The notes under the pieces were generated by a model. That model was not told the DNA's origin, ran no database searches, and saw only the letters and a program-made list of their open reading frames with translations. The translations under genes were made by a program, and so were the position numbers. A DNA stretch of 9,798 bases from JBKPCD01 sp046727175. Its GTDB lineage: Bacteria; Acidobacteriota; Vicinamibacteria; Vicinamibacterales; 2-12-FULL-66-21. Shown piece by piece: positions 1 to 6,270 of the stretch. The stretch covers positions 1-9,798 of the forward strand of contig JBKPCD010000204.1 of the NCBI GenBank assembly GCA_046727175.1, written 5' to 3'. The first letter of the stretch is position 1, and each line of letters begins with the position of its first letter.

Positions 1-2300
1 GGTCGACGTCGTGCGGCCAGGCCGGTACCTGCGACGAGACCTTCAGCTACCCCATGTTTCGTGACCTGCAAAAGGCGCACACGGTGTTTACCGATATCGC
101 TGCGCATCGACCCTTCGGCGCGAGCCTTTCGTATGGCGGCCAGACGATGGGCGGGGACAGCCTGCTGGTTTCCGGGAGCTACTTTCCCGTGCTGGGCATT
201 CGACCGGCACTCGGACGTCTGCTGTCCCCGCAGGATGACCAGAAGACCGGCGAATCGCTGGTCGTCGTTCTCAGCCATGCGTACTGGACGAGCCGGTTCA
301 ATGCCAATCCGAACGTCCTCGGCGAGACGCTCATCGTCAACGGTCAGCACCTGACGATTGTCGGTGTTGCGCCGGAAGGGTTCGATGGCACCACGCTCGG
401 CGCCAGGCCGCAGGTGTTCGTGCCGATTACGCTTCGAGGGTTGATCAGCCCCGGGTTCAACCAGTTCCACAACCGTCGCGGATACTGGGTGTACCTCTTC
501 GCGAGGCTCCGGCCGGGTGTCTCGATCGACGAGGCGCGGAAACAGATCAACCTCCCGTACCACGCGATCATCAATGACGTCGAAGCGCCGCAGCAGAAGG
601 GCGCCAGCGAGCAGACGCTGGCCCGATTCAAAGCCAAGCAGGTGGCGGTAGAGGGCGGCTCGCGCGGCCAGACCACCATGGACACCGAAGCGCGGACGCC
701 GCTGATCCTGCTGCTGTCGGTGACCGGCCTCGTGTTGCTCATCGCGTGCGCGAACATCGCGAATCTCTTACTCGCGCGCGCGACTGCGCGCGCGAGCGAG
801 ATGGCAATCCGCCTGTCGATCGGCGCGAGCCGCAAACAGCTGATGTCGCAGCTGCTGACGGAGTCTCTCGTGCTTGCCGCGCTCGGTGGCATCGCCGGCG
901 TCGTCGTCGCCCGATGGACGCTCGACGCGATCTTCGCGCTGCTGCCGAACGAAGCCGCCGCCAACCTGCAGATTCGTATCGACGTGATCGTGATGCTCTT
1001 TGCCGCTGCTGTGACGGTCGCGACCGGTGTGCTGTTCGGTCTGTTTCCGGCGTGGCACAGCACACGTCCCGATCTTCTGCCGACGCTGAAAGGGCAGGCG
1101 GGGCAGTCGGGAGCAAGCCGTTCAGCGCAGTGGTTCCGCGCGACGCTCGCCACTACCCAGATTGCGATTTCGATGGCGTTGCTGACGTCTGCCGGTCTGT
1201 TCACGAAGAGCCTGGTGAACGTGAGCCGTGTGGAGCTCGGGATCAATATCGAAAACCTGATCACGTTTGGCGTGGCTCCCGAACTGAACGGATACTCGGC
1301 GGAACGCTCGAAACAGTTCTTCGAGCGTCTCGAGGACGAATTGGCCGCACAACCCGGAACCGTCGGCGTGACCGCGGCGCTCGTCCCTGCGATTGCCGAC
1401 AACAGCTGGGGCAACAACGTGTCGGTGGAGGGATTCAAAGCCGAACCGGACACTGATACCCACTCGTTCTTCAACGAGGTCGGGCCCGACTACTTCAAGA
1501 CGATGGGTATTCCGCTGCTGGCGGGGCGCGAGTTCACGCGGGTCGACCGCCTCGGCGCGCCAAAGGTCGCCATTGTCAACGAGACCTTCGCGAAGAAGTT
1601 CAATCTCGGACGCGCGGCTGTCGGCAAGCGCATGCGGGCCGGGAGCGGTGGCGAGCTGGACATAGAGATCGTGGGCCTGGTGAAGGACGCGAAATACAGC
1701 AGCGTCAAGGATGAACCGCGGCCGGTGTACGTCGTGCCGTATCGGCAGGATCAGCGGGTAGGAAACATCGTCTTCTACGTCCGCACGGCCGGTCGGCCCG
1801 AACCGATGATGCAAACGGTCCATCGCGTCGTCAGCGGCCTGGATCCGAATCTGCCGGTCGCGAACGTGCGGACGATGTTGCAGCAGGTACGGGAGAACGT
1901 CTTCCTCGATCGGCTGATCAGTACGCTTTCGGCTGGTTTCGCGCTGCTCGCGACGCTGCTCGCCGCCGTGGGGCTTTATGGGGTTCTGGCGTATACGGTC
2001 GCGCAGCGGACGCGCGAGATCGGCCTTCGGATGGCGCTCGGCGCTGCGCCGGCGCGTGTCCGGAGGATGGTGCTGCGCCAGGTTGGGATCATGACGCTGC
2101 TCGGCGGCCTGGCTGGTCTGCTCGGAGCGCTCTGGGCTGGCCGTGCTGCGAAAGCGATCCTGTACCAAATGGAAGGGCACGATCCAGTCGTGCTCGTCAC
2201 ATCATTGACGCTGCTCACCCTCGTCGCGCTCGGCGCGGGCTTCATCCCGGCGCATCGCGCGTCGAAGGTGGATCCGATGCTTGCGCTCCGGTACGAGTGA
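1..2300 (+). CDS. Duplicated MacB/FtsX-type ABC permease (ADOP family), 5' end cut by the window
   Basis: The reading frame is open from base 3 through the window edge, so the Met codon at 54 is internal (context FSYPMFRDLQ). 765 residues are visible; the missing part should hold the N-terminus and first membrane helix. Counting from the Met at 54, a MacB-like periplasmic domain spans about 1-200. An FtsX block follows with membrane segments near 215-238, 265-287 and 310-332, including the typical ACANIANLLLARATAR and RLSIGASR. A second half repeats the plan: helix near 362-383, periplasmic domain about 395-605, then helices near 620-645, 677-697 and 711-732 with TREIGLRMALGA and the ending HRASKVDPMLALRYE. 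This two-fold repeat in one chain is typical of acidobacterial duplicated orphan permeases, inner-membrane proteins related to MacB-type mechanotransmission permeases. No ATPase gene is in view, and the substrate is unknown. The family call is firm; the role in efflux or lipoprotein/peptide handling is inference. Confidence 0.93.
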   Translation, partial: STSCGQAGTCDETFSYPMFRDLQKAHTVFTDIAAHRPFGASLSYGGQTMGGDSLLVSGSYFPVLGIRPALGRLLSPQDDQKTGESLVVVLSHAYWTSRFNANPNVLGETLIVNGQHLTIVGVAPEGFDGTTLGARPQVFVPITLRGLISPGFNQFHNRRGYWVYLFARLRPGVSIDEARKQINLPYHAIINDVEAPQQKGASEQTLARFKAKQVAVEGGSRGQTTMDTEARTPLILLLSVTGLVLLIACANIANLLLARATARASEMAIRLSIGASRKQLMSQLLTESLVLAALGGIAGVVVARWTLDAIFALLPNEAAANLQIRIDVIVMLFAAAVTVATGVLFGLFPAWHSTRPDLLPTLKGQAGQSGASRSAQWFRATLATTQIAISMALLTSAGLFTKSLVNVSRVELGINIENLITFGVAPELNGYSAERSKQFFERLEDELAAQPGTVGVTAALVPAIADNSWGNNVSVEGFKAEPDTDTHSFFNEVGPDYFKTMGIPLLAGREFTRVDRLGAPKVAIVNETFAKKFNLGRAAVGKRMRAGSGGELDIEIVGLVKDAKYSSVKDEPRPVYVVPYRQDQRVGNIVFYVRTAGRPEPMMQTVHRVVSGLDPNLPVANVRTMLQQVRENVFLDRLISTLSAGFALLATLLAAVGLYGVLAYTVAQRTREIGLRMALGAAPARVRRMVLRQVGIMTLLGGLAGLLGALWAGRAAKAILYQMEGHDPVVLVTSLTLLTLVALGAGFIPAHRASKVDPMLALRYE

Positions 2301-2319
2301 CCGCCGAGCGTGTGCGGCA

Positions 2320-2700
2320 GTGACAAGAAGAAGAGTAACGTTCGACTCCGTGAGGCGCATGGCGCTTGCGCTGCCCGACGTAGAGGAAAGCACCATGTAT
2401 GGGGCGCCCGCGTTTCGTATTCGCGGACACATGTTTGCCTGCCAGCCAACTCACCGATCCGCGGAGCCGAACTCGCTCGTGGTCATCGTCGGATTCGATC
2501 GGCGTGATGAGCTGCTCGGCGCTGAGCCGGAGACGTACTATACGAAGGAGCACTATCAGAATTACCCCTCCGTGCTCGTGCGGCTGTCTCGCGTGCATCC
2601 CGACGCGCTGCGCGATTTGCTGCGAATCGCGTACGACGTCGCGGCTGCGAAACCTAAGAAGAAGTTGACTCCGCGGAGAAGACGGCCCGTCAAGAGATAG
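2320..2700 (+). CDS. MmcQ/YjbR-like small protein
   Basis: About 126 residues, close to the usual length of MmcQ/YjbR (CyaY-like fold) proteins. Recognisable family landmarks are TFDSVRRMALALPDVEES near the N-terminus, then YGAPAFRIRGHMFAC, a central strand LVVIVGFD, and the C-terminal YYTKEHYQNYPSVLVRLSRV followed by a helix LRDLLRIAYDVAAAK. The last residues are strongly basic (KPKKK, RRRRPVKR), perhaps for nucleic-acid contact. Members are often annotated as DNA-binding, but a biochemical role is not firmly established. The start is uncertain. GTG at 2320 gives a family-like N-terminus but has no clear Shine-Dalgarno sequence. The frame is also open to a TTG at 2281, inside the end of the permease gene, and ATG 2359 would remove the first helix. 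It lies 19 bases after the permease stop on the same strand, so co-transcription is possible. The product class looks unrelated to the permease. Confidence 0.82.
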   Translation: MTRRRVTFDSVRRMALALPDVEESTMYGAPAFRIRGHMFACQPTHRSAEPNSLVVIVGFDRRDELLGAEPETYYTKEHYQNYPSVLVRLSRVHPDALRDLLRIAYDVAAAKPKKKLTPRRRRPVKR

Positions 2701-2720
2701 CTCTGTATCCGTCGCGAGCA

Positions 2721-2813
2721 GGCGCCGGTAGCTCGGTAGTCCCATAGCTCGTTGGTGCTGTTCGTTACGAACCGCGAGCTACCGAGTCACCGAACTACCG
2801 AGCTACCAGCGTT
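2721..2813. repeat. Long imperfect palindrome between convergent genes; candidate bidirectional terminator or repeat element
   Basis: Bases 2727-2740 (GGTAGCTCGGTAGT) are the exact reverse complement of 2794-2807 (ACTACCGAGCTACC). Past one mismatch (2726/2808) the stem continues with three Watson-Crick pairs (2723-2725 with 2809-2811) and two G-U pairs. At the centre, GTTCGT (2760-2765) mirrors ACGAAC (2767-2772). The arms between are only partly complementary. The element fills most of the 127-base gap between two genes that end towards each other, so a hairpin could stop transcription from both sides. There is no clean T-tract after the outer stem on either side apart from the short GTTTT at 2811-2815, so a classical intrinsic terminator is not proven. 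A dispersed repeat element is the main alternative. Confidence 0.7.
2781..2807. repeat. Short tandem array of a degenerate 8-base unit ACCGARYY
   Basis: The right arm of the palindrome reads as consecutive octamers ACCGAGTC (2781-2788), ACCGAACT (2789-2796) and ACCGAGCT (2797-2804), then ACC (2805-2807). Just upstream, ACCGCGAGCT (2771-2780) looks like a diverged copy with a two-base insertion. The left arm contains inverted versions, AGCTCGGT (2730-2737) and AGCTCGTT (2746-2753). The unit count is small and its variants are imperfect. Confidence 0.6.
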
Positions 2814-2827
2814 TTCAGCGATTGGCG

Positions 2828-4180
2828 TCACGCAACCAGCACCGAGATTGCGCGCCCGCCAATCTCCTGGCTCGACACGCCAAGCCACTGCGCCATCGTC
2901 GCGCACACGTCGGCGAGCGTGGCACGTGGCGCCACGGTCGAGGGCGAGCCGTCCTGGTCCGATCGGATCGCCAGCATCTCGTCGATTCCTTCCGCGAGGA
3001 ACAGGTAAAGCGTCTTTCGACGATACGCCGCGTTCTTTTCGGCATTCAGCCAGACATAGTAGGCCAGCTGCTCGACGTCGATGAACGATCCAACGGGATC
3101 TTCGATCAACGGAATCCGATCGGACGTGCGAGGCTGCGAAAACAGGAGAAGACTGCTGAAAGGTTTCAACTTGTCGCGGACGCCGAACCGCGTGATCAGC
3201 AGGCGCGGCTGCGCGCGCCGCAGTGCCTGGACGGCGGTCCACTCGACGAACGTGTTGTTGACGAAGAGCGTCCCGTTGCCCGTCAGGAAGACGTCGCGGA
3301 CGAGCGACCGGACGATCTCGGTCGAAGAGAGCAGGGCTTTCGTCTCGGGCGCGATCTTCAGGGTGCGCGCGTACGCGGCAAATGCCTGCGGACTTTCGAC
3401 GCCGCTCTTGATTTTGTCGTACAGCGCACGTGTCAGCTCGTCGCGATATGTCCGGAGGCGATCGAAACTGATTCCAGTCAGCGGTACCGTGTTGCCGCCG
3501 CAGAGCTCGTGCAGCGCTTCGTGAGATTCGACGATCCACGTATCGACCGCGTCGAGCCCGCCGGCGTTTTTCACGGCAGCAAACAACGCTGGAGTGGTTT
3601 CGTCGCGAGCGTTCGTGCCGAACAGTGCGCGGAGGAAGCCTTCCGACGAGCCGCCCGCGTCGAGCGCAAGCGGTAGGCGCATCCCTGACCGCTTGAAGCG
3701 GCTCCACAGCTTGTCGGTCTGAACCGCGATGTTGCTGCCGTAAATCTGGACGACCAGTCTGCGAGGCGCATCCGCCGGGTAGAGCTGCGCCTCGATCGCA
3801 GGGTCGACTGTCTGAAAGAACCGGTCGACTTCCGTTCGCCACGCCTGCACGCGCTGCTGTTTCCGGAGATGCGCCTGCGCTTCATCTTGAAAGCGGACGG
3901 GGTCGCGCGTGGCGATCGTGTCGAGCCGGGCCTCTGTCTCGATCCGTGCGATGCCGGACACTGCATCGGCCAGCTCACCTTCCGCGAAACGCGAGAGGAC
4001 CTGCAAGAACGCTCGCTGGTAGCGTTGCTCGGCGCCGAAGAGCATCGGCCATTTCTGGAGCTCGACGAGGATGAACGCGCGAATCGTCGAAGGCAGACGT
4101 TGGAGGAGTTCTGAGTACGTCCGCGCGAGTGACGCGGCTTCTCCGATCAACCGTGCGTCGAACTGGATCGCCGCGATCAA
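2828..4180 (-). CDS. Conserved-looking protein of unknown function, last gene of the operon
   Basis: 450 residues; I do not recognise a named family. No signal peptide or membrane helix is evident, so it is probably cytoplasmic. The N-terminal 120 residues look largely helical (SLARTYSELLQRLPSTIRAF and following). A middle part has a strand-like RRLVVQIYGSNIAV (140-153), then LALDAGGSSEGFLRALFGT (171-189). Residues 220-224 are HEALH, which fits the HEXXH pattern of zinc metallopeptidases, but acidic neighbours on both sides (VESHEALHEL) fit the extended consensus poorly and no third ligand is obvious. The C-terminal half has TLFVNNTFVEWTAVQALRR (304-322) and a helical YYVWLNAEKNAAYRRKTLYL. 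The TTG start at 4180 is chosen because it overlaps the preceding stop as TTGA (4180-4177), has a GGAG eight bases upstream and leaves no gap. This implies translational coupling to the AlkP-like gene. Coding status is well supported; function is open. Confidence 0.8.
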   Translation of the reverse strand: MIAAIQFDARLIGEAASLARTYSELLQRLPSTIRAFILVELQKWPMLFGAEQRYQRAFLQVLSRFAEGELADAVSGIARIETEARLDTIATRDPVRFQDEAQAHLRKQQRVQAWRTEVDRFFQTVDPAIEAQLYPADAPRRLVVQIYGSNIAVQTDKLWSRFKRSGMRLPLALDAGGSSEGFLRALFGTNARDETTPALFAAVKNAGGLDAVDTWIVESHEALHELCGGNTVPLTGISFDRLRTYRDELTRALYDKIKSGVESPQAFAAYARTLKIAPETKALLSSTEIVRSLVRDVFLTGNGTLFVNNTFVEWTAVQALRRAQPRLLITRFGVRDKLKPFSSLLLFSQPRTSDRIPLIEDPVGSFIDVEQLAYYVWLNAEKNAAYRRKTLYLFLAEGIDEMLAIRSDQDGSPSTVAPRATLADVCATMAQWLGVSSQEIGGRAISVLVA

Positions 4181-5349
4181 AATGCGAGCTCCACGAGAGG
4201 CTTGCCTTCGCTCTCAGGCATCTTGAACCCGAGGATCTGCGCGACGGTGGGCGCAACGTCGAACGTGCGAATGGGACGTTCCGTGCCCGCACCCTTGGGC
4301 ACCCCCGCGCCCAGCGCAACGAGCCACACGCGACGGCAAGACTCATCGCCGCTGCGGTGGTTCGCGAAGCCGTTTCCGGCGACGTCGCCGTCCCGTCCGA
4401 GCTCGGGAACGACGAGCAGGGTGGTTCGGTCGCGGTACTGCGGCAGCGACTGCGCATGCTGCCACAGCTCGTACACGAGGCGATCCGTCCGTCGGATCGC
4501 TTCGAGGTACAGGGAGTACGCGCCGTAGTGCGCGATGTCGATATCCCAGAAGTTCACCACCAGCAGCGACGGCGCGAGCCGGTTCATGATCTCCTTGGTC
4601 ATGAAGAACGTCAGCTCGTCGCCGCTCGTCGGAACCGTGGGATCGTTGAAGTAATCGAGCAGCGACTTCGCCAGCGTCGCCTTCAGCTCGGCTCGCAGCG
4701 AGCGGCCCGATTCGAAGACCCTCCACCCGAAGCCTTCGTAACCTTCATCGAGCGCCGACAGCATCTGCTCGGCAAGCGCCTGGCGGTCCTCGACGCCTGG
4801 CCCGGCGTTTGTACTGACCGCGGACTTGATTGTCTCGATCAAGAGCTGCTTGGGAAGAACGACGTTCGCCGCGAACGGATCACCAAACGCCCGGAGCTTG
4901 CTGCCACCCATCAGGCTGAAGCTCTTGTTCGTGGCAATCACCCAGGCTTCGTCGGGCAGCAGTCCGTGCGCCTTGCGGAACAACTCGAAGATGGTCGGCG
5001 TCACCGGGGCCTCGCTGCCGTACGCGTCGACGTCCTGTCGGCAGCCGGTCACGAGCGCGCCCGTCGAGTTGAAGTGTCCGGTCAGTCCTTCGTAATGCGC
5101 GACCGGATACACGAGACCCTGCGGTACGAGCTCGTTCGCCAGATGCGGAATGTTGATCCAGCCTTGCGGCGCCAGTGTGTCTTCGTAGCGGACGCCGCCG
5201 CCGAACGTGACGACGATGACGCGGCGGTCCGGTTTGCGAGACGCGGACCGCCCCTGCGCAAAGAGCCGGCGGGGCAGGAACCAGTCCGCCATGCACGCTG
5301 CCAGCAGGCGAATTGCGTCCCTACGCCGCAAGGTCGGTATGGGAATCAT
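4177..5349 (-). CDS. Exported alkaline-phosphatase-fold / DUF1501-like protein
   Basis: 390 residues starting at ATG 5349. The N-terminus LRRRDAIRLLAACMADWF resembles a Tat-type signal (arginine cluster before a modest hydrophobic stretch, then FAQG), so periplasmic export is likely. Superfamily landmarks in order are VIVVTFGGGVRYED (44-57), GHFNSTGALVTG (91-102), NFWDIDIAHYG (266-276), LLVVPELGRDGD (311-322), NH (330-331), and the closing FDVAPTVAQILGF (363-375) with a typical 'GKPLVEL' end. The ELGR...NH part resembles the EFGR...DH of DUF1501 proteins. The DIDIAHYG segment resembles the metal-binding D..H of phosphodiesterase/sulfatase relatives. The Asp normally expected in the first motif (TFDG-type) is Gly here, so classical hydrolase activity is doubtful. 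The gene begins 8 bases after the molybdoenzyme stop, without its own clear Shine-Dalgarno, which suggests reinitiation. The frame stays open upstream to 5883, but that extension lies over the molybdoenzyme gene and is not credible. Confidence 0.85.
   Translation of the reverse strand: MIPIPTLRRRDAIRLLAACMADWFLPRRLFAQGRSASRKPDRRVIVVTFGGGVRYEDTLAPQGWINIPHLANELVPQGLVYPVAHYEGLTGHFNSTGALVTGCRQDVDAYGSEAPVTPTIFELFRKAHGLLPDEAWVIATNKSFSLMGGSKLRAFGDPFAANVVLPKQLLIETIKSAVSTNAGPGVEDRQALAEQMLSALDEGYEGFGWRVFESGRSLRAELKATLAKSLLDYFNDPTVPTSGDELTFFMTKEIMNRLAPSLLVVNFWDIDIAHYGAYSLYLEAIRRTDRLVYELWQHAQSLPQYRDRTTLLVVPELGRDGDVAGNGFANHRSGDESCRRVWLVALGAGVPKGAGTERPIRTFDVAPTVAQILGFKMPESEGKPLVELAF
4189..4192 (-). promoter_or_regulatory. 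Ribosome binding site supporting the TTG start at 4180
   Basis: On the minus strand GGAG lies eight bases before TTG 4180-4178, inside the last codons of the upstream gene. Together with the TTGA stop/start overlap it decides this unusual start codon. Confidence 0.5.
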
Positions 5350-5357
5350 GACAAGCG

Positions 5358-6068
5358 TCAGTAGTCGACGATCTCGCCTCCCTTGATCTTCCGCACTTCG
5401 TCCGGAAACTCGAAGGGATGATCGACGCCGGGCAGGATGTCGCCGCTCGCGGAGTAGTAGGGCCACCCGTCCGCGACAAGGCCAATGCCGCCGTGATCGA
5501 CGAACGTCAACTTCGTGATCAGCTTCGAGGACTTGTACCCGTACTTCGCGGGCATCACGAGGCGCAACGGCGCGCCGTGCTCGGGCGTGAGCGCCTCGCC
5601 GTTCATCCCTACCGCAAAGAGCGTTCGCGGATTCAACAGGTCTGCGAGACTGACGAAGTCGTAGTATTTGTCCGCGCAGTCGACGCGAACCCATTCGAGA
5701 TCCGGTTTTGCGTCGGTGAGCCGCAACAGATCCTGGCAGCGGAATCCTTCCCAGTTCACCCGGCCCGACCAGCACTGCACGCACTTCAGGCGGCTGCTCT
5801 GTGCAACGCGCGGCAGGCGATCGAGATCCGCGGTCTTCAAACGCAAGGGCTGTTTGCCGAGGCCCTCGATCGTCAGCTCCCATTTGGCCGGATCCGGGGC
5901 CGGAATCGGATTAAACGCCATGACCTTCAGCCCGAATCGATCCGGTTTGTTCGTGGGGATGATCCACCCGTTCCGGCGCCGGGTTTCCTGCGCCTGAGCG
6001 AGCAGACCCTGCGGGATGGCGGCTGCGCCCGTCGCGACGACTGAGTGGATGAAGGCCCGCCGGTTCAT
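5358..6068 (-). CDS. Tat-exported YedY/sulfite-oxidase-like molybdopterin oxidoreductase
   Basis: 236 residues. The N-terminus MNRRAFIHSVVATGAAAIPQ is a twin-arginine signal, with probable cleavage around residues 25-27 (LLAQAQE), so the folded enzyme should be exported with its cofactor. The body matches the oxidoreductase molybdopterin-binding domain: WELTIEGLGKQPLRL (63-77), then LKCVQCWSGRVNWEGF (94-109), then EWVRVDCADKYYDFVSL (125-141) and GAPLRLVMPAKYGYKSSKLI (165-184). By analogy with MsrP/YedY (RCVEAWS), Cys96 should be the molybdenum ligand; Cys99, Cys111 and Cys131 are extra. Known relatives reduce methionine sulfoxide or oxidise sulfite. The substrate here cannot be told. No membrane haem partner (YedZ/MsrQ) or cytochrome gene is adjacent. 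It is first in a three-gene operon, with GAGG four bases before ATG. Confidence 0.9.
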   Translation of the reverse strand: MNRRAFIHSVVATGAAAIPQGLLAQAQETRRRNGWIIPTNKPDRFGLKVMAFNPIPAPDPAKWELTIEGLGKQPLRLKTADLDRLPRVAQSSRLKCVQCWSGRVNWEGFRCQDLLRLTDAKPDLEWVRVDCADKYYDFVSLADLLNPRTLFAVGMNGEALTPEHGAPLRLVMPAKYGYKSSKLITKLTFVDHGGIGLVADGWPYYSASGDILPGVDHPFEFPDEVRKIKGGEIVDY

Positions 6069-6072
6069 AAAA

Positions 6073-6077
6073 CCTCA
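6073..6077 (-). promoter_or_regulatory. Ribosome binding site of the molybdoenzyme gene
   Basis: On the minus strand TGAGG is followed by four T residues and then ATG at 6068. The position supports this start; the spacing is slightly short. Confidence 0.5.
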
Positions 6078-6110
6078 GCAGGAAGGGGCTCGAGGACCAG
6101 ATTTCGCCGG

Positions 6111-6139
6111 AGCTTACAACCGAATCGCACGATCGGCAA
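6111..6139 (-). promoter_or_regulatory. Candidate promoter for the minus-strand operon
   Basis: Read on the minus strand, TTGCCG (6139-6134) and TAAGCT (6116-6111) are separated by exactly 17 bases and would give a leader of roughly 35-40 bases. The match to the sigma-70 consensus is only partial (4/6 and 3/6), so the call rests mainly on spacing and position. Confidence 0.3.
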
Positions 6140-6159
6140 GACGCCGCCGATTCGGCAAG
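6120..6159. promoter_or_regulatory. Cluster of inverted and direct repeats; candidate operator between divergent genes
   Basis: CCGAATCG (6120-6127) is the exact reverse complement of CGATTCGG (6148-6155), 20 bases apart. Nested inside, ATCGGC (6132-6137) mirrors GCCGAT (6146-6151). TCGGCAAG occurs twice in direct orientation (6133-6140 and 6152-6159), 19 bases apart. The cluster overlaps the candidate minus-strand promoter and lies just upstream of the plus-strand -35, a position suited to a shared regulator. The binding protein is unknown and no regulator gene is in the window. Confidence 0.4.
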
Positions 6160-6166
6160 CAAACAC

Positions 6167-6195
6167 TTGCAAAACGCTGGCGGCCACGCTAGATT
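6167..6195 (+). promoter_or_regulatory. Candidate promoter for the TonB-dependent receptor gene
   Basis: TTGCAA (6167-6172), a 17-base spacer and TAGATT (6190-6195) match sigma-70 boxes at 4/6 each with ideal spacing. The expected start of transcription is near 6202, giving a leader of about 70 bases. GCAAG (6155-6159) and CTTGC (6166-6170) form a small inverted repeat over the -35 box. Confidence 0.4.
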
Positions 6196-6257
6196 CCCGC
6201 CGTAAACGTTTTCATTCGTGGGTGGGGGAGCGTGCGTCGGTACGCACGCGCGGTCGA

Positions 6258-6266
6258 AAGGGAGGA
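6258..6266 (+). promoter_or_regulatory. Strong ribosome binding site deciding the receptor start at 6271
   Basis: AAGGGAGGA lies with its GGAGG core five bases before ATG 6271. It selects this Met over the in-frame codon at 6232, which would add 13 charged residues in front of the signal peptide. Confidence 0.75.
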
Positions 6267-6270
6267 CGGC

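Noticed and set aside
220..300. Possible 5' truncation or frameshift of the permease
   Set aside because: The frame is continuous to the window edge and all visible domains are in order. The gene is simply cut by the window.
1122..2180. Minus-strand open frame of 352 codons within the permease gene
   Set aside because: Antisense to well-defined FtsX/MacB motifs, with an Arg/His-rich composition and no domain.
4129..5364. Long plus-strand open frame of 411 codons
   Set aside because: It lies antisense to the AlkP-like gene. Its translation is rich in Arg, Gln and His without any family motif, as expected of an antisense shadow in GC-rich DNA.
5350..5883. N-terminal extension of the AlkP-like protein upstream of ATG 5349
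   Set aside because: It would overlap almost all of the molybdoenzyme gene in another frame and bury the Tat-like signal inside the protein.
6232..6270. Upstream in-frame start for the receptor
   Set aside because: It would place MRRYARAVERED before the signal peptide. The strong AAGGGAGGA site points to ATG 6271 instead.
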